A DNA stretch of 64,000 bases. It comes from Acinetobacter seifertii (GTDB taxonomy: Bacteria; Pseudomonadota; Gammaproteobacteria; Pseudomonadales; Moraxellaceae). The stretch covers positions 152,733 through 216,732 of the forward strand of contig NZ_KB851204.1 of the NCBI RefSeq assembly GCF_000368065.1, given 5' to 3'. The notes under the pieces were generated by a model. That model was not told the origin of the DNA and made no database searches. It saw nothing but the letters and a program-made list of their open reading frames with translations. Within the stretch, counting starts at the first letter, position 1. Each line of letters begins with the position of its first letter. Positions 1 to 8,508 of the stretch are shown one piece after another. Both the position numbers and the translations under genes were made by a program.

Positions 1-4
1 AAGT

Positions 5-81
5 GCAGCGGTAGTTCAGTTGGTTAGAATACCGGCCTGTCACGCCGGGGGTCGCGGGTTCGAGCCCCGTCCGCTGCGCCA
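5..81 (+). tRNA. tRNA-Asp (GTC), copy 1
   Basis: The stretch folds as a standard cloverleaf of 77 nt. The acceptor GCAGCGG pairs with CCGCTGC, a G discriminator follows, and CCA is encoded. The anticodon loop CTGTCAC carries GTC, and the TTCGAGC T-loop is present. It is the first of four tRNA genes in a tandem Asp-Val-Asp-Val cluster and is identical to the copy at 220-296. Confidence 0.97.
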
Positions 82-102
82 CTTTTATAAAACGCTTTTG
101 CA

Positions 103-178
103 GGGCGCTTAGCTCAGTTGGTAGAGCGTCTGCCTTACAAGCAGAATGTCGGCGGTTCGATCCCGTCAGCGCCCACCA
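103..178 (+). tRNA. tRNA-Val (TAC), copy 1
   Basis: This is a 76-nt cloverleaf with acceptor GGGCGCT pairing AGCGCCC, discriminator A and encoded CCA. The anticodon loop CTTACAA gives TAC (valine). Only 21 nt separate it from the preceding tRNA-Asp, so they are probably cotranscribed. It is identical to the copy at 362-437. Confidence 0.97.
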
Positions 179-219
179 TAATTTGTGACCATACTTTATT
201 TATTTAAAGTATTGCAAGT

Positions 220-296
220 GCAGCGGTAGTTCAGTTGGTTAGAATACCGGCCTGTCACGCCGGGGGTCGCGGGTTCGAGCCCCGTCCGCTGCGCCA
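220..296 (+). tRNA. tRNA-Asp (GTC), copy 2
   Basis: This gene is sequence-identical to the tRNA-Asp at 5-81, including the four bases before it. Encoded CCA ends at 296. It begins the second unit of the duplicated Asp-Val pair. Confidence 0.97.
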
Positions 297-361
297 TTCT
301 CTTGATTACCTGATCTAGAGGATGTAATCTAAAAAGGCTACATTGGTTGTCTTTTTAATCA

Positions 362-437
362 GGGCGCTTAGCTCAGTTGGTAGAGCGTCTGCCTTACAAG
401 CAGAATGTCGGCGGTTCGATCCCGTCAGCGCCCACCA
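362..437 (+). tRNA. tRNA-Val (TAC), copy 2
   Basis: This gene is identical to the tRNA-Val at 103-178, with CCA encoded at its 3' end. It closes the cluster. About 235 bases follow before the next gene, which lies on the opposite strand. Confidence 0.97.
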
Positions 438-510
438 TAATTTTTTAAGTTTTAAAAAAATATGCACTAATTTATTTAGTTTTTTTGGCGTTTCTGCTAT
501 TCCTATTTCT

Positions 511-529
511 TATCTATCTATCTATCTAT
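511..529 (+). repeat. TATC tetranucleotide repeat
   Basis: Four consecutive TATC units plus a partial fifth lie downstream of the last tRNA-Val, in a pyrimidine-rich noncoding stretch. No gene or promoter is seen that it could switch. Confidence 0.6.
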
Positions 530-629
530 TTTATCTCTTCTATTGTTAGTCAAAACCTATCCTTTCTATACTTAATTTTTTAAGTTCAGATTTAATTACT
601 TTAAATTATGATTACTATCTGGTTTAACT

Positions 630-662
630 AAAGCTGCTATGCCGTAAAGCAATAGCAGCTTT
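630..662 (-). terminator. Hairpin terminator of DUF218 gene
   Basis: A perfect 11-bp inverted repeat (AAAGCTGCTAT and its complement) lies 11 bases past the stop codon of the minus-strand DUF218 gene. The T-tract is short. Confidence 0.55.
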
Positions 663-673
663 CTGAATCAAGA

Positions 674-1459
674 TTAATACTCGTTTAGAATCCAGCCGCT
701 CGCATACGCAAAGTATTCACGTAGCCAAGCGTTATAGCGTGTGACCAAAGGCGTTTCAGCAGCAACTGTATAAACCTGTGTATAGCCTTGTTTCTTTGCA
801 ATAGCTGCAGCTCGTGGGGTATGGAAGTCACTTGTAACAATCGCAATTGGTTGATCAATACTAATATGAGCTTGCTCAAGTAGTGGTTTACTGTTTCTAA
901 GGTTAAGCTCAGTACTTGTACTTTTGTCTTCAAGAATCATTCGTTCTTTTGTTATATGAAAACGTTGTTCCAAGTAGCGAGACATGACTGATGCTTCGGT
1001 TTCTTTTTCTGAAAAATCTAAACCACCTGTTAAAACAACTTTTGCTTGAGGTTGTGAAAGGGCAACAGGGGCTGCTGTATCGAGGCGTTTTGCAAGTATG
1101 GCAGAAGGCTGTCCATTTTCGACACCACTTCCTAAAACAATAATTGCTTTCACCGCTGGAATGTTTTGGCCTGTATCTTTATTATTTTTAATAAAATTAA
1201 AAAAATAGCCTAAGCCAATGAGCCAGATCCAGAAGCATAACCACCCAAAACGCCAAACTGAATGCAGGCGATAGTGGTAAAAGAAAAAACGTTCCAGATG
1301 ATAATAAAATAATGCATAGAGGCAAAAAAATGCCCCTAAGACTAAAGGAACAATGGTGCCTACATGAATTTTATTTAGAAAAGCTAGAAATAAGCCGTTT
1401 AAAAATAAAATCGAACCAATGATGGCTAAGAAAATTCGAATCCACTTACTGACTTGCAT
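674..1459 (-). CDS. DUF218/YdcF-SanA-ElyC family membrane protein
   Basis: The 261-residue protein has an N-terminal membrane part with hydrophobic segments at about 8-28, 33-53 and 70-90. A DUF218 domain follows from about residue 103. Family hallmarks are visible: IIVLGSG at 106-112, TGG at 144-146, the acidic/Ser-Thr/Asn stretch near 177-186, TSDFHTPRA at 209-217 and an LRE motif at 246-248. DUF218 proteins such as SanA and ElyC have been linked to envelope integrity, but the biochemical activity is not established, so no precise function is assigned. The gene stands alone between the tRNA cluster and the PepSY reductase and has its own hairpin terminator. Confidence 0.85.
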   Translation of the reverse strand: MQVSKWIRIFLAIIGSILFLNGLFLAFLNKIHVGTIVPLVLGAFFCLYALFYYHLERFFFYHYRLHSVWRFGWLCFWIWLIGLGYFFNFIKNNKDTGQNIPAVKAIIVLGSGVENGQPSAILAKRLDTAAPVALSQPQAKVVLTGGLDFSEKETEASVMSRYLEQRFHITKERMILEDKSTSTELNLRNSKPLLEQAHISIDQPIAIVTSDFHTPRAAAIAKKQGYTQVYTVAAETPLVTRYNAWLREYFAYASGWILNEY

Positions 1460-1531
1460 TGTGTTTAAAGCTGCAATTTAAATTGCAGACAGTGTATGCA
1501 AAATCATTCTGAATTCAATGCTGATTGCAAT

Positions 1532-1572
1532 AAAAAGCCGAGTAAAGCATTTTAGCTATTACTCGGCTTTAT
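1532..1572 (-). terminator. Terminator of PepSY reductase gene
   Basis: AGCCGAGTA pairs with TACTCGGCT around a 15-base loop. On the minus strand the stem is followed by a run of five T. It lies just past the stop of the minus-strand reductase gene and, with A/T flanks on both sides, may also work in the other direction. Confidence 0.8.
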
Positions 1573-1585
1573 TATTTATCAATAT

Positions 1586-4132
1586 TTAATAAACATCGCG
1601 ACGATAACGACCTTGTTGTCTTAGCTCATCGACTTTTTCTTCACCTAAAATATCAATGAGTGCTTGATCGACTCCGCTAGCCATTCCTTCAATACTTCCA
1701 CAAACATAAAGAACTGCGCCGCGTTCAATCCAGTTGGCCAATTCTTCTGCATTTTGTCTTATTAAGTCTTGAACGTACATACGTTGTTCTTGATCACGTG
1801 AAAAGGCTAAATCAAGTCGTTTTAACATTCCCATTGTTTGCCAAGCTTCAATGGTTGATGCATAGAAGAAATCATGAGCACGTTGGCGTTCACCAAAAAT
1901 AAGCCAGTTGTCTGTATAGTTATGACGAGTTCGAGCATGAAGCAAACTCATTAAACCTGCAATTCCTGTTCCATTCCCCATACAAATAATTGGACGATTA
2001 TCATCAATTAAATGGAAAGATTCATTGGTACGAATACGCAGTGCAATACTCTGATTAATTTCTGTGTGTCGAGTTAGCCAGCCAGATCCTAAGCCTAAAT
2101 CGCCAGATTCATCGGACTGCTGGCGAACAACTAAACGAAGGACTTGTTGAGAAGGAATGCTCGCAATCGAGTACTCTCGAGTTGGTAGAGTAGGGAGCTG
2201 TTCTAATAAATGCTCCAGATTAGCAAATGGTTCAATTTCGCTGGTTAAGTCTTTATTCCAAAGTGCTTTCTCAATAGAGATTTGTAGTGAGTCTACAAGT
2301 GCATTTTTAAGTACATGATGCTCCTGTAAGAATGCATTAATACGTTCAGGACTATTTCCCGGTTGTATTTCAGCAATATCTCCTGCTTGCCATACAGCTT
2401 CATGTTTGGCAGTCAGCTCAATATTATAAGCAGGTTGACCTAGACTATTAGGGTTGAGTAAGTCACGTTGCTGTAATGTCCAACTATCAAATACTTTTTC
2501 AAGATTAACAGCATGCAAATCTAGTTTAGTTGCTTTTACAAGAGCCTGATTCCAGTTTTGAATATGTGTTGGATTTGCATTATCTACTTCAATCGTCTCA
2601 AAATAGGCTTTTGCTCCATTATTTTTAAGCCATATAGCTACTGTGTGACCAAAACTACAATAAGTGTCGGGGTATTCTTTAGAACCTAAAGCTAAAACGG
2701 CATAGTTAAGATGTTGAAGTTCTAATTTTGTTTTTAATAGCTTTTTAGCAAAACTAGAAGCTAAGTCTGGTGCTTCTCCAGTACCATAAGTACTAATCAC
2801 AAAAAGAATCTGTTCATACTGTTGTAAATCAGCTTCAGTTAACTCTTGTATAGATTTAACCTGCACAGGTTGATGTGCTTCTTGTAAGCTGGTTGCGGTA
2901 CTCCACGCGAGTTGTTCTGCGACACCAGTTTGGCTAGCATAAGTAATTAACCAAGGTTTAGCATTTTGGTCGATGTAGTAGCCAGCTAAAGATTGGCGAG
3001 CTGCTTGGGTTAGTTTTTTCTGTTTACGGCGCTTTAGATAAAGCATCCATCCAGTAATAAAGAACAAAGGCATTGCTAAAGACGCAAGCATTGCTACAAA
3101 TTGATAAACTGGCCCAAAGAAGCTGCCACGATGTACAGGTAACATGCTGCTCATGATTTTTTGATTAAGCTTTTTATCTTCATAAAGCTCCATCTTTTCA
3201 ATATTGGCAGTTTTATAGTTATAGACAGCTTGGTTGCGTGCACGCTCGTGTTGTGGTGTTGCATCTACAAAACTTAATTCAACTTTTCCATCGTCTTTTT
3301 TCGGTAGGTTCAGTGTTAGAGTTGAATAGTCGCGTTCGATTTTATTATTAAAACCGCTCCAGGTCTGGTTGAGAGCAGTAATCAGTTGAGCGTTATCTAA
3401 TTTAGCTTCAGAGGATTTGTCTTTATTGCGTCCAGCTCCACCATGTCCTTGCATTTTTGGTTGTTCTACACCTAATACTTTGAACATACCGCTACGCCAC
3501 CAGTCATATGACCAATATAAACCTGTACATGCAAAAAGAAGATAAAAAGCAATTACCCATGTGCCTACAACAGCATGTAAATCCCAAATAAAATTTCGAC
3601 CTTTAAGTTTGGGTTTAACAGCAAGCCATTGACGTGCAGAGTGTTTCTTTGGCCAACGTAAATATAATCCGCTCAAGACAAAATAAATGAGCATGAGGGC
3701 ACAAGCACCGGTAATTTGTTTACCGAATTCTCCAGCAGTTAAGTTGCGGTGAATTTGTTGTATGAATAAAAGTAACTCACGACCTTTAACATTAGGCAGT
3801 ACCTGTGCTGTGTAAGGGTTGACCATCATATTATAGCCACGACGTTCACCTTCTTTTTCAATGTTTACAACAGATGAAGCGGTAGGATCTTTGGCTATGG
3901 TAATGCTATTAATTTTAATTTCAGGCTGGGTGGTTGCGAAATGTTCATAAAGCTGAGCAGGGGTGAGCTTGGGTGAGCTTTCTGCTTGAACTACATAACT
4001 ATCTGTATTTACCCATTTTAAAATTTGTTGGTCATAAGAAAAGATCGCGCCTGTAACTCCCATAATTGATAAGATGAGGCCAGCACTAATACCCAGAAAC
4101 CAATGAATTTGAAATAAAAACTTTTTAAACAT
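1586..4132 (-). CDS. PepSY-TM / flavodoxin / FAD-NAD(P)H reductase fusion
   Basis: This is a large (about 848 aa) inner-membrane flavoprotein. The first about 370 residues form a PepSY-associated four-helix membrane module. A flavodoxin-like FMN domain follows (start near ITYASQTG) and then a CysJ/P450-reductase-like FAD-NAD(P)H module (REYSIAS for FAD, GNGTGIAGL for the nucleotide, C-terminal RRDVY as in CysJ). Related proteins are annotated as sulfite reductase flavoprotein alpha subunits, but the PepSY membrane part and a Fur-like box upstream fit ferric or siderophore-iron reduction better. The reading frame stays open to a TTG at 4171. The ATG at 4132 is preferred because it begins the canonical MFKKFLFQIHWFLG PepSY start; neither has a strong Shine-Dalgarno. 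Confidence 0.85.
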   Translation of the reverse strand: MFKKFLFQIHWFLGISAGLILSIMGVTGAIFSYDQQILKWVNTDSYVVQAESSPKLTPAQLYEHFATTQPEIKINSITIAKDPTASSVVNIEKEGERRGYNMMVNPYTAQVLPNVKGRELLLFIQQIHRNLTAGEFGKQITGACALMLIYFVLSGLYLRWPKKHSARQWLAVKPKLKGRNFIWDLHAVVGTWVIAFYLLFACTGLYWSYDWWRSGMFKVLGVEQPKMQGHGGAGRNKDKSSEAKLDNAQLITALNQTWSGFNNKIERDYSTLTLNLPKKDDGKVELSFVDATPQHERARNQAVYNYKTANIEKMELYEDKKLNQKIMSSMLPVHRGSFFGPVYQFVAMLASLAMPLFFITGWMLYLKRRKQKKLTQAARQSLAGYYIDQNAKPWLITYASQTGVAEQLAWSTATSLQEAHQPVQVKSIQELTEADLQQYEQILFVISTYGTGEAPDLASSFAKKLLKTKLELQHLNYAVLALGSKEYPDTYCSFGHTVAIWLKNNGAKAYFETIEVDNANPTHIQNWNQALVKATKLDLHAVNLEKVFDSWTLQQRDLLNPNSLGQPAYNIELTAKHEAVWQAGDIAEIQPGNSPERINAFLQEHHVLKNALVDSLQISIEKALWNKDLTSEIEPFANLEHLLEQLPTLPTREYSIASIPSQQVLRLVVRQQSDESGDLGLGSGWLTRHTEINQSIALRIRTNESFHLIDDNRPIICMGNGTGIAGLMSLLHARTRHNYTDNWLIFGERQRAHDFFYASTIEAWQTMGMLKRLDLAFSRDQEQRMYVQDLIRQNAEELANWIERGAVLYVCGSIEGMASGVDQALIDILGEEKVDELRQQGRYRRDVY

Positions 4133-4212
4133 GGTCGAAAAATATAAACATGATGGAGATCTTGTAACCAATTATAGCCGAAGATTGAGTAGATAATATG
4201 GATTTTCTAGAT

Positions 4213-4231
4213 AATATTAATTTTCATTATC
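4213..4231 (-). promoter_or_regulatory. Candidate Fur box
   Basis: Read on the minus strand, these 19 bases match the classical Fur consensus GATAATGATAATCATTATC at 15 of 19 positions. The box lies 81 bases before the ATG of the PepSY reductase, a position suited to repression. This is a visual match, and binding is inferred. Confidence 0.6.
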
Positions 4232-4248
4232 ATTTATTTTTCGAATAA

Positions 4249-4278
4249 TAAAAAAGCCTCCGAGGCAGGAGGCTTTTT
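4249..4278. terminator. Terminator between YcxB-like gene and Fur box
   Basis: GCCTCC pairs with GGAGGC around a six-base loop, with A-runs and T-runs on both sides. It terminates the minus-strand 191-aa gene, whose stop is at 4292, and isolates the reductase promoter. Confidence 0.85.
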
Positions 4279-4291
4279 TATTGAGAAGAAA

Positions 4292-4867
4292 TTAGAGAGT
4301 TTTTGGCTCACCTACAGTTTCTTTCAAATGCTTACGAATTGTATTAAAAGAAAAGTTTTTAGTATCCATACGTTTAGGCAAGATATATGCACCTTGTTGT
4401 TCTTGGCCTTTAGGGTCTTTCACTTTAAAGTTAACTAAAATGAAGTCAGGAGTGTTGTACCATTCATAGATGTTTTTCCATCCAATCGTTCCAACACCTT
4501 CTTGTAAGCCCATTTGCTGGCGCATTACGATACCGTGCGGTTGTACACCTAAACGAATGCCCTTGATTTCCTGTACAGGAAACTCATTCATCTTACGCTT
4601 AACATACCATTCCAAGCCATATTTACGGCCAAGGTAATAAAGTACTACACCAACAATGGCAACCCAGCAAATCACTGTAGAGTAGTTCTTAATAAAAATA
4701 AGACCTAAAATCGCAAGGGCTAAAATTACGCCCATAATTGCCCAGATTTTTGTGCTGATTTTATTGGTGCTGCGCCAGATAAGAAGCTGTGCATTACGTT
4801 GTTCAGCTTCTGTTACCTCGTAAGGAACAGGCTGAAGCGTATAAGCATATAAAGTTTTCGCGGTCAT
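4292..4867 (-). CDS. YcxB-like membrane protein
   Basis: The 191-residue protein has a soluble N-terminus of about 40 residues, two closely spaced hydrophobic helices at about 42-85, and a C-terminal domain rich in the pattern IGWKNIYEWYNTPDFILV and ending in a KRMD/F segment. That layout resembles the YcxB-like family, in which the C-terminal domain resembles a PH fold. The role of this family is not known to me. The gene is monocistronic, with a terminator directly downstream. Family membership is moderately supported and function is unassigned. Confidence 0.6.
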   Translation of the reverse strand: MTAKTLYAYTLQPVPYEVTEAEQRNAQLLIWRSTNKISTKIWAIMGVILALAILGLIFIKNYSTVICWVAIVGVVLYYLGRKYGLEWYVKRKMNEFPVQEIKGIRLGVQPHGIVMRQQMGLQEGVGTIGWKNIYEWYNTPDFILVNFKVKDPKGQEQQGAYILPKRMDTKNFSFNTIRKHLKETVGEPKTL

Positions 4868-4967
4868 AGTGCAAATAACAAATTGTAAACTGTTTTAAGT
4901 TTAGCATTAATTGGCATAAGTCAGGAAAGGATATTATGCCAATTTCATACTAAATTCCGAGTCAATT

Positions 4968-7142
4968 TTATAATGAAGCAAGTTCGCTGGCATCATTATC
5001 TTGATCATGACTTAGTCGTTGTTTCAACATACTAAATCGATTTAAAACACTGAGCATCAGTGATAACTGCTGTAAAATAATGAGTGACTTTTGGTCTTCC
5101 TCATCATTTTGGCTTAAACGTTGACGTATTGTTTTAAGCATATTCTGTGCTGTCAAATCAGGCATTTCATCTCTTAATAACGCACCTTGTATATCGTCTA
5201 ACGCTTGATCTAGAACTTTAAGAACTGCTTGATCTTGAATCTTTTCCCGATGTGCTCCAAGTGCTGCGATATAACTTAAAAATGTATGATTGAGACATAA
5301 AAATTCAAATATATCTGACTTGCGGGTAGGGTCAAAGTCCGGCTCTGTCGCTAAAGTTGAAATTAGTGAAGCGACCTCAGCGTCGGTGTTATGGGCGGCA
5401 CGGCGAACAATACGATAATTGAGTGCATGGTTATGTCCTTCGTGATATTGCTTTACCACTTCCGCTAAATAATTACATTGTGCTTGTAAGGAACGTCGAA
5501 TGCTGCGGGGTAGGCGACGGAATTTCCAGTCAGGCCAAATGAAGGTGACACCGAACCACGCTAAAGCACATCCAATTAAGGTATCTACAAATCTAGGAAT
5601 AGCCGCAGCGACTGCTGAGCCATCTAAGTTAAAGTTAATTAATGCCAAAATTGTGATGAAAGCGGTTGCTTGGGCGTATTGCTTACTGCGTAACTCGAAA
5701 AATAGTACGCCGCTTAAGACCAGCATAACTAATTGTCCTTCGACAGAAGGTACAAGGAATACCACGCTAAGGCCGACAATAATTCCGACTAATGTTCCGA
5801 CTATACGTAAACGTAAGCGACGCTTGGTCGCGTTAAAGTTAGGTTGGCTAACAAATAACGCAGTCAACATAATCCAGTAACCATATTCGATTCGAGTAGT
5901 TTGAATAAATACGTATCCAATGAAAAGAACAATCGATACTCGAATGGCATGACGGAACAGTACAGATTCGGGTGTTATGTTTTGTTTGATTCGAACAACA
6001 ATATCATTCCAACCTTTTAAATCATCATCTTTGAGTTGATTCTCAGCCTGCTTCACTTTGTCAGACTGAATATGTTGTTCCGTTTCTAAGTTCAGTAGTT
6101 GTGAGTCAATCGACTTTAAATTTCGGTATAAGGCAAAAAGTGCGTTGACCCAGAGTAAGTCATATTGTTGATCATTTCTTAGTTTTACTAAAGATAAGCG
6201 CAAGTTCTCAAAACTCTGCTTAAAGCGTTTGTTATGAATATATGGTTTACGTTGTAAAATACATTCATTTAATTCTTGGCAAGCTTTACCCTGAATCGCC
6301 AAAATACGCTGAAATCTAAATAAAATATCACTGTGCTCAAAAATCTTTGCTAACTTTTGATAGTCGATATGGGCAGAGTCCGCTCGTTCATGAATGTCTT
6401 GTGCGACAAAGTAATAATGTAGGCTACGACGAGTATCTTTTTGTCCACGGTCACCCTTTAAACGGGTTAAAAGGGCAGTTTTGAGATCATTAAAAATTGT
6501 TATCAATTTGCCATTTTCTAATGATAGATCAATCATGCTCTGCTGATAACTCGCAGGAGTCATATCAACATCAAACAAATTAGACTTGGCAAATAGAAAA
6601 TCACCTAGTGAGCCATAAGAGGCTGCCAGTTTGTCTTGAAGCTGTCGCACTGGAAACAATAAAAAGCTAATTGTTGCAATAAGACCGTACCAAGCTGCAC
6701 CTACGACCAAAAGCGCTGGCTGTATATACCACTGGTCAAATAAATGGACTCCTAGCATGGTATAAACCGAAACAACCAGACATCCATAAGAAATTGTTGC
6801 GTAGCGACGACCTAATGAGCCAAGTAAAATCCAGCCAATACAAGAGGCGATCAGTCCTAATGCAAAAAGCATTGGATAAGGGAAAAGTAATTGTACGGAA
6901 GCTGCGGTAATGAAGAAACCAATATAGGTATAAATTAAATTCATGATACGCACTGAAAAGCGATCATCAATATCGCTTAAACCAGCTGCGACCACACCTA
7001 ATGTGAGAGGAATAGTTGCTAGTTGATGGCCTAGAAAATAAGGCACGAACGCAGTTCCTGAAAAGGCAATCAGCATCCGCACGTTATACATAAATGATGT
7101 GTTATAAGTCGCTCTTTTTAGGCGTTTAAACCAAGATTTCAA
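4968..7142 (-). CDS. yccS: YccS/FUSC-family inner membrane protein
   Basis: The roughly 724-residue protein has two membrane blocks, about residues 15-175 and 375-510, each followed by a long soluble region. This is the duplicated architecture of YccS/YhfK and the fusaric acid resistance (FUSC) family, which are putative efflux components. The frame is open to a TTG at 7208. The TTG at 7142 is preferred because AAGGA lies six bases before it and the resulting start, KSWFKRLKRATYNTSF, lines up with the N-terminus of E. coli YccS (717 aa). The gene is divergent from the Bcr/CflA transporter, with 127 bases between them. The substrate is unknown. Confidence 0.8.
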   Translation of the reverse strand: MKSWFKRLKRATYNTSFMYNVRMLIAFSGTAFVPYFLGHQLATIPLTLGVVAAGLSDIDDRFSVRIMNLIYTYIGFFITAASVQLLFPYPMLFALGLIASCIGWILLGSLGRRYATISYGCLVVSVYTMLGVHLFDQWYIQPALLVVGAAWYGLIATISFLLFPVRQLQDKLAASYGSLGDFLFAKSNLFDVDMTPASYQQSMIDLSLENGKLITIFNDLKTALLTRLKGDRGQKDTRRSLHYYFVAQDIHERADSAHIDYQKLAKIFEHSDILFRFQRILAIQGKACQELNECILQRKPYIHNKRFKQSFENLRLSLVKLRNDQQYDLLWVNALFALYRNLKSIDSQLLNLETEQHIQSDKVKQAENQLKDDDLKGWNDIVVRIKQNITPESVLFRHAIRVSIVLFIGYVFIQTTRIEYGYWIMLTALFVSQPNFNATKRRLRLRIVGTLVGIIVGLSVVFLVPSVEGQLVMLVLSGVLFFELRSKQYAQATAFITILALINFNLDGSAVAAAIPRFVDTLIGCALAWFGVTFIWPDWKFRRLPRSIRRSLQAQCNYLAEVVKQYHEGHNHALNYRIVRRAAHNTDAEVASLISTLATEPDFDPTRKSDIFEFLCLNHTFLSYIAALGAHREKIQDQAVLKVLDQALDDIQGALLRDEMPDLTAQNMLKTIRQRLSQNDEEDQKSLIILQQLSLMLSVLNRFSMLKQRLSHDQDNDASELASL

Positions 7143-7269
7143 ATGAAGTCCTTGCTGATCAACCTGAGTGATAAAGGATTTGTGTATTTCTACATCAATG
7201 TTGCACAAATCATACGATAGACAGTGTAAGCTTGTCTGTATGCAAATGAGTGAAAAATGAAATATCGTT

Positions 7270-8484
7270 ATGTCTGAACAAACAGCCCAGCGTCAATATT
7301 CTATTGGCTGGATTATGTTGCTCGCGTTACTCACGGCTTTAGGGCCTTTATCTATTGATATGTACTTACCTGCGTTGCCTCAAATGGCTCACGACTTTGG
7401 GGTAAGTACGCAAATGGTGGCAAACACACTACCAGCTTATTTTTTTGGTCTAGCCATTGGACAGCTGGTGTATGGCCCATTAAGCGACCGTATTGGAAGA
7501 AAGAAACCGCTTTATTTTGGTCTCGCACTTTATGCTGTTGCAAGTTTATTGTGCGTGCTTGCTAAAAATGAATGGGGTCTGATTGCAGCGCGTATTTTAC
7601 AAGCTTTAGGTGGTTGTGTTGGTGTGGTTATGGCTCGCGCCGCTATACGCGATCGGTTAGATGTGCAAGGTTCGGCACAAGCTTTTTCTAGCATGATGAT
7701 CGTGATGGGTTTAGCACCTATTTTGGCACCCATGATTGGAGCTTGGATTTTAATCTGGTTTCCGTGGCAAGCGATTTTCATTACGCTTTCAATTGTGGGC
7801 GCGATATGTTGGCTATGTGTACATTTCTTTTTCAAAGAAACTTTGGCAATTGATAAAAGACTGAAACTATCTTTATATCAAGTGGCTACCTTATATGGTG
7901 CTATTTTCAAAGATGCGAGTTTCCGTTTACCTATGTTCGCAGGATGCTTAACAGGTGCAGCGTTATTCTGTTATATCAGTTCTGCTCCAGCTGTTTTTAT
8001 GGACCAATATGGCCTAAATCAGCAAGAGTTTGCTTATGTATTTGGTCTCAATGCTTTTGGTATTATGCTGATGTCATCGTTAAACAAGCATTTAACAACA
8101 CGTGTTGAAATTACCAAGCGTTTAAAAGCAGGTTCAATGGTACAAGTAACTGGGGCTAGCATTGTATTAATTGCTGGTTTAATCCCTATGGCACCTTTAT
8201 GGCTTGTAATGTTAGGACTATTTTTAGCGATTTCAGGAATTGGATTAACAGGACCAAATGCTATGGCACTTGCAATGTCTAAGCAAGGTGCTCGTGCTGG
8301 AACAGCAAGTGCAATTATGGGTAGTATGCAATTTGCTTGTGGATTATTAGGTGGCTTGCTTCTTAACTTTCTTGTTTGGTCTGCATCACTCAATATGGGA
8401 ATAATGATGGTGCTATTTACTTTAAGTGGCTTCATTGTTGTTTTAAAAGCGACGCAGCAGGCAAAAAGCAAACCTCTCTCATAA
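7270..8484 (+). CDS. Bcr/CflA family MFS drug efflux transporter
   Basis: The 404-residue protein has about twelve hydrophobic segments. It shows the drug:H+ antiporter signature of this subfamily: SIDMYLPALP at 28-37 in helix 1 and motif A GPLSDRIGRKKP at 69-80 in the loop between helices 2 and 3. Bcr/CflA members export bicyclomycin, chloramphenicol or other small molecules; the substrate here cannot be read from the sequence. The gene is a single transcription unit divergent from the YccS-like gene and ends in a terminator shared with the converging nitroreductase gene. Confidence 0.85.
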   Translation: MSEQTAQRQYSIGWIMLLALLTALGPLSIDMYLPALPQMAHDFGVSTQMVANTLPAYFFGLAIGQLVYGPLSDRIGRKKPLYFGLALYAVASLLCVLAKNEWGLIAARILQALGGCVGVVMARAAIRDRLDVQGSAQAFSSMMIVMGLAPILAPMIGAWILIWFPWQAIFITLSIVGAICWLCVHFFFKETLAIDKRLKLSLYQVATLYGAIFKDASFRLPMFAGCLTGAALFCYISSAPAVFMDQYGLNQQEFAYVFGLNAFGIMLMSSLNKHLTTRVEITKRLKAGSMVQVTGASIVLIAGLIPMAPLWLVMLGLFLAISGIGLTGPNAMALAMSKQGARAGTASAIMGSMQFACGLLGGLLLNFLVWSASLNMGIMMVLFTLSGFIVVLKATQQAKSKPLS

Positions 8485-8498
8485 TTTAAGAGAGGTTT
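8470..8498. terminator. Bidirectional terminator
   Basis: A perfect 10-bp stem (AAACCTCTCT with its complement) around a nine-base loop overlaps the 3' end of the Bcr/CflA gene. It lies between the stops of the two converging genes, so it can serve both. Confidence 0.75.
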
Positions 8499-8508
8499 AC
8501 ATAAACTT

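Larger units (their letters stand above)
1..443 (+). repeat. Tandem duplication of tRNA-Asp/tRNA-Val pair
   Basis: Positions 1-81 match 216-296, and 101-184 match 360-443, base for base by eye. The sequences between the two tRNAs differ (19 versus 63 bases) and so do the spacers between units. Identity is therefore confined to the tRNA genes and a few flanking bases, as expected for selection or gene conversion after an old duplication. Confidence 0.85.

Noticed and set aside
511..529. TATC repeat as a phase-variation switch
   Set aside because: Only about 4.5 units, and no adjacent coding sequence or promoter to switch.
343..549. 68-codon open frame across tRNA-Val
   Set aside because: It runs through the complete tRNA-Val gene and has no ribosome site; the frame is a by-product of tRNA sequence.
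5500..5880. 126-codon plus-strand frame inside the YccS-like gene
   Set aside because: It is antisense to a clear membrane-protein gene, lacks a ribosome site and has low-complexity composition.
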